Positions 1 through 6,096 of a stretch of DNA of 6,096 nt are shown one piece after another. The stretch covers positions 1 through 6,096 of the forward strand of contig CAMPKP010000174.1 in the NCBI GenBank assembly GCA_946887295.1. Direction: 5' to 3'. Under the pieces are notes generated by a model, which was not told where the DNA came from, did no database searches, and saw nothing but the letters and a program-made list of their open reading frames with translations. Source of the DNA: an uncultured Gemmatimonadota bacterium. Lineage in GTDB: Bacteria > Gemmatimonadota > Gemmatimonadetes > Gemmatimonadales > GWC2-71-9. The position numbers and the translations under genes were made by a program. Within the stretch, counting starts at the first letter, position 1. Each line of letters starts with the position of its first letter.

Positions 1-2610
1 CTCCGGGTCCAGTGGATCACCACCCGGGACCTGCTCGCGGCCCGCGACTGGACCGAGCTGGGGCGCTTCCATCTTCCGCTGACCGACGCACCGGGCATCT
101 ATCCCGAGTGGAGCCCCCTCCCCGGCGAGCAGATCGCTTCCGAGCGCCTGCGCGAGACGCCGCCGAAGCGGCAGCCGCCGTGGGACCGCGAGAGCGCCGG
201 CGACCCGCCCCTGCTCCTGCCCTCCGTCCCGACGCCGGTCGTGGACTCGCTCGCCCGCCGGTATCTCGGCGCCGAGTTCAAGGGCGTGGATCAGGCGATG
301 CGCGAGTTCCTGAAAGGAGAAGTGCAGCAGCTCGTGCCCCAGTCGCTGGTGCAGGTCACCGAGCGCCTGGAGCCTGAGGCCGGCGACACCAGCGGTCCCG
401 AGGCGGTGGACGTGACGGTCTCACCCTTCGACCTGCTCTACGGCGCCTCGGTCGATCCGCAGGTGGCGCGGGAGCTGGGGCTCGGCACCGTGGACACTTC
501 GGACCCGGACGCGGTCTACGACTACGCGATCGAGGCGGGGTTCGCCTCGCTCTGGGTGCAGTGGGTCCTGAGCCCCAGGCTCGCCCGAGAGCAAGCCAGG
601 CTGCTGCGCGAGGAGCTCGCCGGCGCCCCGGAGAGCTGGCGCGACCGCCGGGCCTTCGCGCCCACCTCGGTCGCGTCCGTGCTGACCGGGCTCCGCCGGA
701 TGCCGGCCCAGGCGCTCGAGCCTCCCGCCGACCTCCGCGCCGAGGTGATCCCGGACCCGGCGCGCTCGCCGGTGCAGGCGCGGGTCCGGCTCCACTGGGC
801 CCGAGGGGCCGGCAATCTGTTCGAGCAGCCGGGCCGCGCGCGGGTGCTCTACGCCTTCACCCGCGATTCCGCCGCCGGCGCGGTGCTCCTCCACCATCGC
901 GACGAGGACACCGGGCTGCTCGCGCCCCACCTGCCGACGCCGCACGGCGAGCCGGACCCGCGGCTCCATCTGGTCGACCGCCAGGTGCCTTCCTATGGCA
1001 TGCACACCTGGCGGGTGGCGGCGATGGACCTGTTCGGCCGCCTGAGCGCGGACGCCGAGGTGTCCGCCGACGTGCGTGACACCATCCCGCCCCCTGCGCC
1101 CGCGTGCGTCGAAGCCGTACTGGAGGGCGATGCGACGACCGGAGCGGACTGGACCGGGCTCACCGTGGCCTTCGACTGGATGCCGGCCCAGGAGGAGCTG
1201 GCGCCCGATCTCGCCGCCTTCGAGCTGCATCTCCGCCAAGGCGAGGTCGGCACCACCGAGGCATCGCAGCCGGCGAGCTGGGGGCGGCTGGAGACGAGCC
1301 CCGGCGCCACGGCTGCTCCGCTCCGGATCGTCTGGCCTTCGCTCATGGTGACCGGCTCGCCACCGGGGCTCACCGCCGGTGCGGTGGCGACGCCGCTGGC
1401 GGGCGGAGGGCAGCGTATCACGCTCGGGCTCTCGCCGATCGCCTGTCCGTTCGACGCCGGCGGGTACGCCCGGCTGGCCGTGGCGGTGCGCGCACTCGAC
1501 CAGTGGGACAACGCCGGCGGGTTCGCGGTCGCACGCGCCGAGCGCGCGGACCTCTCGGCGCCACCGCCGCCGAGCTTCTCCGGGCCGGCCCTCCTCGCGA
1601 CTGCGCCCGACGCCCAGAACCGATCCTGGTTCCGCGTGCCGCTGCCGGCGCTGCCCGGCGCGAGCGTGCGGGTCTTCCGCGCGCCGGGCGTGGCCCTGCT
1701 CTCCGCGGGGGCCACGGGCGCGGCGGACTTCGCCGCGTTGAGCGAGGAGGATCAGGTCGGACTGCTCCGGTCGCTCGCGGTGGCGCACCGGGCGCCCTTC
1801 GCCGCGGACCACGAGCAGCCGGTCGCCGCCGATGGCGGCGGCTATCCGCTCGAGCTCGCCGGCTTCGACCGCGGATACACGGTCGTGCACCTCGTGCTGG
1901 AGAATCGCACCGGGGCCCGGAGCGCGTGGTCCACCGATCCCGCCGCATTTCTCGTGGTGAAGGTGCCCCGGCAGACGCCGCCGCCGTCGCCGCTGGTGCG
2001 GGAGGTCCGCGTGGGGGACCGGAGCGTCCTGCTGCGGGTGACGCCCGATGTCACCGGACGCACCCGCACGCTCGTGCTGTACCGGACCCGCGTTCCCGGC
2101 GACGCCGCCGACGTGCGCCGCATGCGACAGGTCGCCGAGCAGGTGCTTCCGGACCCCGCGTCGGATGAGCCGACGGCGCTGCTCGACTCGGGGCTCTACG
2201 ACGAGGTGGAGTACTTCTACCGCCTCGTGGCGGTGGATGAGGGCGGGCTGCGCTCGGCGCCGAGCGTCGCGCTGCGCGCGACGCCGGTGGCGCACGGCCC
2301 GCCCGAGCCGCCGGAGGTCCGCGCGATCGAGCGGGACCCCGCGGTGCCGGATCGCCGGCGGGTCCGGCTCCGCGTGCCCCGCCGCGACTACCCGGTGCTC
2401 CTCTTCCGCCGCCGGCGGTACGCGCCCGACTGGGAGCCTGCCGCCGCGGTGGACTTCGCCGCGGTGCCGGCCACTCCCGACCCCGCGGGCTGGGAAGTGC
2501 TGGTGGACGACGTGGTGCCCGCCCCGGATGAGGAGTACGCCTACTTCGCCCGCATCGAGGACCGCCGCGGCCGCGCGTCCTCCGGCCCGGCGATGGTGGA
2601 GACCGCGTGA
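1..2610 (+). CDS. Large multi-module FN3-like protein, 5' end missing
   Basis: The frame is open from base 1 to TGA at 2608-2610, giving 869 residues with the true start upstream; the GTG at 241 is internal because the same frame continues before it. I do not recognise a named family. Residues 1-80 contain an aromatic-rich stretch (DWTELGRFHLPL). Residues 140-181 hold a block (SPFDLLYGASVDP, ELGLGTVD, YDYAIEAGF) that I loosely associate with large uncharacterised bacterial proteins. From about residue 250 to the end there are about five beta-rich modules. Each ends in a pattern like Y/W-x-V-A-x-D-x-x-G-x-x-S, at about 334-349, 489-507, 624-643, 738-752 and 846-860, and they are joined by proline-rich linkers (DTIPPPAP, PPPPSF, TPPPSP, PPEPPEV). 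This is typical of FN3/Ig-like folds. No catalytic motif is visible. A binding or structural role is inferred. The gene overlaps the downstream PLD gene by 4 bp, so the two are probably co-expressed. Confidence 0.85.
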   Translation, partial: LRVQWITTRDLLAARDWTELGRFHLPLTDAPGIYPEWSPLPGEQIASERLRETPPKRQPPWDRESAGDPPLLLPSVPTPVVDSLARRYLGAEFKGVDQAMREFLKGEVQQLVPQSLVQVTERLEPEAGDTSGPEAVDVTVSPFDLLYGASVDPQVARELGLGTVDTSDPDAVYDYAIEAGFASLWVQWVLSPRLAREQARLLREELAGAPESWRDRRAFAPTSVASVLTGLRRMPAQALEPPADLRAEVIPDPARSPVQARVRLHWARGAGNLFEQPGRARVLYAFTRDSAAGAVLLHHRDEDTGLLAPHLPTPHGEPDPRLHLVDRQVPSYGMHTWRVAAMDLFGRLSADAEVSADVRDTIPPPAPACVEAVLEGDATTGADWTGLTVAFDWMPAQEELAPDLAAFELHLRQGEVGTTEASQPASWGRLETSPGATAAPLRIVWPSLMVTGSPPGLTAGAVATPLAGGGQRITLGLSPIACPFDAGGYARLAVAVRALDQWDNAGGFAVARAERADLSAPPPPSFSGPALLATAPDAQNRSWFRVPLPALPGASVRVFRAPGVALLSAGATGAADFAALSEEDQVGLLRSLAVAHRAPFAADHEQPVAADGGGYPLELAGFDRGYTVVHLVLENRTGARSAWSTDPAAFLVVKVPRQTPPPSPLVREVRVGDRSVLLRVTPDVTGRTRTLVLYRTRVPGDAADVRRMRQVAEQVLPDPASDEPTALLDSGLYDEVEYFYRLVAVDEGGLRSAPSVALRATPVAHGPPEPPEVRAIERDPAVPDRRRVRLRVPRRDYPVLLFRRRRYAPDWEPAAAVDFAAVPATPDPAGWEVLVDDVVPAPDEEYAYFARIEDRRGRASSGPAMVETA
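721..2607 (+). other. Tandem FN3/Ig-like beta-sandwich modules (about five)
   Basis: This covers residues 241-869 of the first gene. The modules are diverged at sequence level, not DNA repeats. They share the terminal strand signature Y-x-Y/F-x-A-x-D-x-x-G-x-x-S. The clearest case is Y738-F-Y-R-L-V-A-V-D746 followed by G749 and S752, a near-classic FN3 F/G-strand pattern. Others are W336-R-V-A-A-M-D with G346, V494 to D500 with G506, and Y846-A-Y-F-A-R-I-E-D854 with G857. Boundaries near residues 360, 520, 660 and 765 are marked by runs of proline. FN3 modules usually act as spacers or in protein/carbohydrate binding. The exact number and boundaries need profile or structure comparison. Confidence 0.6.
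2595..2601 (+). promoter_or_regulatory. Shine-Dalgarno for the PLD gene inside the end of gene 1
   Basis: GGTGGAG lies 5 bases before the GTG at 2607, within the last codons of the upstream gene. It contains the GGAG core complementary to the 16S rRNA tail. This supports the GTG at 2607 as the start, rather than the in-frame ATG at 2637, which would remove 10 residues. With the GTGA start/stop overlap it implies translational coupling. Confidence 0.65.
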
Positions 2611-5600
2611 GCACCAACTTCTTCGACGTGCTGACCATGTGGCTCGGCAGCGGCCCATCGTCGCCGAAGTACTGCCAGATGTTCGCCGGGGATGAGGTCG
2701 ACCAGGTGGTGCAGCAGTTCGGGGCGGAGCAGAGCGGGGTGCCCGGCGATTATCTGGAGCTCGAGCTGGGCATCGGCGCGCGGGTGGCCGCGCCGGCCAA
2801 CGCGCTGGTCTGGCGGGTGCCCGACCTCTCCGTCCTGACGGACGAGGAGAAGGCTGCGGTGCGGGCCGCCTGGCCGCCGCTGCGCCGCCTCTCCGGCGCG
2901 GCGCTCAATTTGGAGGACGCGCGGGGTAGCGGCGTGAAAGAGCAGGCGCTGCTGCTCGAGGTATTCCCTCCCGCCTTTCGTCGCCTGGAGTACCTGTTCT
3001 CCTCCCTGGAAGTGCCGTTGTCGCAGGATGACTGGGACATTCCGCGGGCCGCCACGCCGCGCTGGTTCTGGATCGGGGGCTTCACCGAGTTCCACATACA
3101 GACCCAGTTCGAGCGGATCGCCACCAAGCAGTGGGCCCCGAACCCGCCGCCCATGGTGAATGACTTGATGAAGGGCCTGTCGCCGATCTACGTGGATGCC
3201 GGCGAGGAGCTGGGTGAGTTCAGCGAGGAGCGGGTCCGGGTGCGCGCGTTCGACTCGACCGGCCTGCCGATCGATCCTGACTTCGTCTTCGACACGTTCA
3301 ACCGGCTGACCGAGGACCTGGATTTCGCCAGGCTCGAGACCGGGCACCCCAGCACGTCCTCGGCCAAATACCAGGCGGCCGATCGCCACGTGATCGTCTT
3401 CTGCGATCAGCAGGGCAATCCCTACACCCCGCGGCCCGCGCCGGCTGAGCCGCTGCCGCCGACGGATCCCGAGGCCGGAACGGTGGAGGCCGGGCGAGTG
3501 CTGTTGCTGCTCGCACCCGCGGCCGGCTCGCACGCCTTCCCGGAGCACGGCGTCCTGGTCCTCCCCGGCGCGGAGGCCGGCGGCGTGTCGGGGCCGGTCG
3601 GTCTCGCCATGACCGGCACCCACGTGCGCCTGGGCACCGCACCACACGGTACCATCGGCCAGAGCATCACGGTGGACTTCGCCCGCCGGATGTTCCTGCG
3701 TCTCCGGGTCCTGGACTACGCCGACTGGTTCCCCCGCAATCCCAACCCGCGGAACCGGCTGGAGCGCTACACGGAAGGCAATCTGATCACGCCCCTGATC
3801 GACGGCGCCGCTTTCTTCCGCGAGCTCTTCCGCACCGTCAGGGCGACCTACAAGGACATCGATCCCGGTCTCCCGCCCGAGCTGTTCGACCCCTGGGAAC
3901 CGGTCGCCGATGCGCCGCCCGACGGTGTTGCGCGTGCGAAGGTCTGTCTCAGCAACGCCTGGATCGAGCTTCAGGCTCCGCTGCTCGGCCGCCGCGGTCT
4001 GATCGCCGCCCCGCGGGTGCAGGACGTCGCGCCCGAGGAGCTGCCCGATTTCGACGAGCTGATGAACGCGGTGCGGGTGGTGGCCGCGGAGCCGCTCCCG
4101 GGCTTGATCGACGTGGATGGCGCCACCAGCGGCCAGCGCAAGTGGTGGATGGTCTCGACAGCGGGCGCCCTTCCCGCGGGCGCGTGCGTCGAGATCCGCC
4201 AGCTCGCCTTCTCGGACGACTTCCACGGCGATGATCCGCGGCTTCCGGGTACGGTGGAGAACGCGGACCTGTTCGGCATCCTCGCGCCGATCTCCGGGGT
4301 TGCCGCCAGCTCGACCGGATTCGTCGGCACCGACGGGCGCTTCGTGCTGCCGGTGGTGTACGCGCTCGGGAGCGAGCCGATGGGCACCTTCCGGGTGACG
4401 GTGTGGGCCGCTGACTCTGCCGGCCCGCGCTCGCGCACATACGGCCAGATCACCCTGCCCGAGCCGGCTGATCCGCTCACCCGCCCGGACTTCGACGCTC
4501 CGGTGGATGCCTCGCGGCTGGGACTCGAATACGAGGGAGTCCCCGGCTCGGTCGTGCTGGTGCTCGCGGCGGGCGCGCTGGTGGGCTCGCAGGCCGTGCT
4601 GGTCCTCAATCCTCGAAGTGGAGAGGTCGTCGGCGAGGACCACGACCCCAATCCGCTCGACCCCATCCGGATCGAGCTGAGCGACTTCGCCTTCGCCGAC
4701 AGCGCGCTGGTCGGCTTCCTCGCGCCGGGCGGCCGTGATCCGTCGGAATGCGTCCAGCTCTTCGAGCTGTATCTGGGCCGGCCCGCTGCCGATGAGCAGG
4801 CAGCGCATCCGGGCGAGGCCTCCGCCGCCGCCATCCAGGCAGGCGCGGCGCCGGCCCATCCCACCGAGATCGGCGGGGTCCTCCGGGAGGCGATCACCGC
4901 CGGGGTGGACGTGCGAGTGCTGGCGTGGAAGGACCCGACCAGGCTCGGCCTGACTCCCCTGACGAGCACTCTGGGACTGGTGAATGCCGTGAACGCCACC
5001 TGGTTCGGTCGCCGGGGGCAGGCCATCTGGGACGCGACCAGTCGGGACTTCTTCCACGTCCACCACCAGAAGGCCGCGTTCATCCGCACCGCGACCCTGG
5101 ACTTTCTCGCTTTCCTTGGCGGCATCGACATCACGGCAGGGCGCTGGGACACGCCGTCGCATCGGGACCCCGACCCGGAGCGTCCGTCGTCCACCTGGCA
5201 CGACGTCCAGTGCAAGATCGAGGGCAAGGCTGCCTGGGACGTGTATCGCAACTTCATGCAGCGGTGGAACGCCGCCCACGCCCTGCCGGACATCGTCGGC
5301 GCCGACCCGGGCCGGACGCCGCTGCCGCCGCCCGACGACCTCGCCTGGGGCCCGACGCCCGTCGTGGGCGACCCGCTGGTGACGAAGGCCGACGGGCCTC
5401 ACGCCGTGCAGATCACCCGCACGCTCGCGCCTCACATGGATGCGTACGGCGGCTCGGCATCCCCGCTCGACATCGTCGATCCCGACACCGGTGACCTCTC
5501 CTCGAGGGAGGCCTGGCGCGGTGTGCTCGCGGCGGCCGACCGCTTCCTTTATATCGAGGAGCAGTACTTCTGGATCCGGCAGCATGCCGAGGCGCTGAAC

Positions 5601-6096
5601 GCGTGGCTCCGGGCCAAGCCGGACCGGTTCCTCTTCCTGGTGCTGCCCCGCCGGTTCGCCGACAAGGAAGTGGTCGACCAGGTGCACTACTTCCTCCGCC
5701 GCCGCGCGCTCAACCTCCTGCTCTACGGCGTGGAGAAGATCCCGGACGGCACCGACCCCGCTACCCTCCCGGGCAACGTGGAGCCGCGGGTGGCCATGTT
5801 CCACCTGGTGAGCCGGGAGAACCTGGCGCCGATCTACGTGCACTCCAAGCTGGTCCTCGCCGACGATACCTGGTTCACCATCGGCTCGGCCAATCTGACC
5901 CGCCGCTCCTGGACTCTCGACAGCGAGATCAACGCCGCCTGCGTGGATCGGCGGATCCTGCGGGGCGGTCACGTGAGCGCGCGCCGGCTTCGGGTCGATC
6001 TGCTGGCCGAGCATCTCCAGCTCCAGCCGGTGGAGACGCCGCTGGTGGAGGACCCGCGCGATGCCTTTCGCCTGGTCCGCGACGTGCTCGCCGGCG
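2607..6096 (+). CDS. Phospholipase D superfamily protein with giant N-terminal extension, 3' end missing
   Basis: GTG at 2607 opens a frame that has no stop through the right edge, giving at least 1163 residues. The C-terminal part is a PLD-superfamily enzyme, which cleaves or transfers phosphodiester bonds through a phospho-histidine intermediate. Visible are HQK at H820-K822; GGIDITAGRWDTP at 838-850; a WHDVQCKIEG block at 864-873; LYIEEQYFW at 981-988; HSKLVLAD at 1079-1086; and IGSANL at 1092-1097. The tail (about 1115-1163, AEHL...EDP) resembles usual PLD C-termini, so little is probably missing. Bacterial PLDs are typically about 500-550 residues; this one is over twice that. The PLD N-lobe seems to start near residue 392 (LITPLIDGAAFF) and to be interrupted by about 290 residues. 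Residues 1-390 are unrecognised. There is no Sec signal peptide or clear membrane helix. The first motif has Arg827 where Asp is expected. The family assignment is firm; the substrate (phospholipid or other phosphodiester) is unknown. Confidence 0.93.
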   Translation, partial: MSTNFFDVLTMWLGSGPSSPKYCQMFAGDEVDQVVQQFGAEQSGVPGDYLELELGIGARVAAPANALVWRVPDLSVLTDEEKAAVRAAWPPLRRLSGAALNLEDARGSGVKEQALLLEVFPPAFRRLEYLFSSLEVPLSQDDWDIPRAATPRWFWIGGFTEFHIQTQFERIATKQWAPNPPPMVNDLMKGLSPIYVDAGEELGEFSEERVRVRAFDSTGLPIDPDFVFDTFNRLTEDLDFARLETGHPSTSSAKYQAADRHVIVFCDQQGNPYTPRPAPAEPLPPTDPEAGTVEAGRVLLLLAPAAGSHAFPEHGVLVLPGAEAGGVSGPVGLAMTGTHVRLGTAPHGTIGQSITVDFARRMFLRLRVLDYADWFPRNPNPRNRLERYTEGNLITPLIDGAAFFRELFRTVRATYKDIDPGLPPELFDPWEPVADAPPDGVARAKVCLSNAWIELQAPLLGRRGLIAAPRVQDVAPEELPDFDELMNAVRVVAAEPLPGLIDVDGATSGQRKWWMVSTAGALPAGACVEIRQLAFSDDFHGDDPRLPGTVENADLFGILAPISGVAASSTGFVGTDGRFVLPVVYALGSEPMGTFRVTVWAADSAGPRSRTYGQITLPEPADPLTRPDFDAPVDASRLGLEYEGVPGSVVLVLAAGALVGSQAVLVLNPRSGEVVGEDHDPNPLDPIRIELSDFAFADSALVGFLAPGGRDPSECVQLFELYLGRPAADEQAAHPGEASAAAIQAGAAPAHPTEIGGVLREAITAGVDVRVLAWKDPTRLGLTPLTSTLGLVNAVNATWFGRRGQAIWDATSRDFFHVHHQKAAFIRTATLDFLAFLGGIDITAGRWDTPSHRDPDPERPSSTWHDVQCKIEGKAAWDVYRNFMQRWNAAHALPDIVGADPGRTPLPPPDDLAWGPTPVVGDPLVTKADGPHAVQITRTLAPHMDAYGGSASPLDIVDPDTGDLSSREAWRGVLAAADRFLYIEEQYFWIRQHAEALNAWLRAKPDRFLFLVLPRRFADKEVVDQVHYFLRRRALNLLLYGVEKIPDGTDPATLPGNVEPRVAMFHLVSRENLAPIYVHSKLVLADDTWFTIGSANLTRRSWTLDSEINAACVDRRILRGGHVSARRLRVDLLAEHLQLQPVETPLVEDPRDAFRLVRDVLAG
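3780..4859 (+). other. PLD N-lobe start followed by a large beta-rich insertion
   Basis: Residues 392-455 read like the opening of a PLD domain: a strand and helix (LITPLIDGAAFFRELFRTVR) and then a strand (VCLSNAWIEL, 446-455). In canonical members the next element is the helix-strand resembling 'L..A...GV.VR.L.W', which here appears only at 755-774 (IGGVLREAITAGVDVRVLAW). The intervening ~290 residues (about 463-751, bases 3993-4859) are beta-rich. They include an Ig-like end strand (MGTFRVTVWAADSAG, 592-606) and a hydrophobic strand (SVVLVLAAGALVG) too broken to be an obvious membrane helix. The insertion reading is inference from motif order. Confidence 0.5.
5064..5087 (+). other. First HxK(x4)D motif, with Asp replaced by Arg
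   Basis: These codons encode H820-Q-K-A-A-F-I-R827. His and Lys of the first catalytic motif are present. The family's usual Asp, five residues after Lys, is Arg. The motif is followed at the normal distance by the GGID/GRWD block, so the alignment is not in doubt. Confidence 0.85.
5841..5864 (+). other. Second HxK(x4)D motif, intact
   Basis: These codons encode H1079-S-K-L-V-L-A-D1086, a full HKD motif, followed by the IGSANL signature at 1092-1097 and an acidic DSEIN segment. This is the standard second half-site of a two-motif PLD enzyme. Confidence 0.93.

Noticed and set aside
241..243. GTG at 241 as the start of the first gene
   Set aside because: The same frame is open back to base 1 with protein-like sequence, and no convincing ribosome binding site precedes 241, so the gene starts before the window.
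698..1192. A 15-base direct repeat (GGATGCCGGCCCAGG) at 698-712 and 1178-1192
   Set aside because: Both copies lie in-frame in coding sequence (MPAQ) in unrelated surroundings. A short GC-rich match like this is expected by chance here.
421..2658. A 745-codon open frame on the minus strand opposite the FN3-like gene
   Set aside because: Same codon-register effect; it ends exactly where the sense strand has a TCA codon at 421. The product is Arg/His/Gly-rich with no domain signs.
4543..4600. Possible transmembrane helix in the PLD protein (GSVVLVLAAGALVGSQAVLVL)
   Set aside because: The stretch is glycine-broken, contains S and Q, and is flanked by beta-rich sequence inside what looks like the inserted domain. 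Buried strands are more likely than a membrane span.
2541..6014. A 1157-codon open frame on the minus strand opposite the PLD gene
   Set aside because: It is in codon register with the sense gene, so its stops would be sense TTA, CTA or TCA codons, which are rare in this high-GC sequence. The translation is low-complexity (rich in R, G, H, V) without recognisable domains, while the sense frame has clear PLD motifs.

Overview
The window is very GC-rich (roughly 70% by eye), with strong G/C preference at third codon positions. This fits a high-GC bacterium such as a myxobacterium-like, gemmatimonad-like or actinobacterial lineage, but the sequence does not settle the taxon. There is essentially no non-coding DNA. 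I see no RNA gene, mobile element, CRISPR array, promoter or terminator.

Layout: two large genes on the + strand fill the window, and both are cut by its edges. Gene 1 (1..2610) is open from the first base and encodes at least 869 residues. It has an N-terminal block of unrecognised type followed by about five tandem beta-sandwich modules that resemble fibronectin type III (FN3). Gene 2 (2607..6096) begins with GTG inside the last codons of gene 1 (GTGA overlap), behind a good Shine-Dalgarno sequence. It is open to the right edge, giving at least 1163 residues.

The last ~400 residues of gene 2 are clearly a phospholipase D (PLD) superfamily catalytic region. It has two HxK motifs, the GGID/GRWD block, a WHD block, an IEEQYF motif and an IGSANL motif. 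The first HKD motif has Arg where the motif Asp is expected. The first PLD lobe appears to start much earlier (near residue 392) and to be split by a ~290-residue, partly beta-rich insertion. A further ~390 residues precede it, whose first part faintly recalls a degenerate M23/LytM-type domain.

Working together: the 4-bp overlap implies co-transcription and coupled translation of a large FN3-like, probably structural or binding protein with an unusually large PLD-family protein. One reading is a binding/scaffold protein paired with a lipid- or nucleic-acid-acting enzyme, for example an effector or an envelope-acting system. That is inference; the flanking genes are not in the window.
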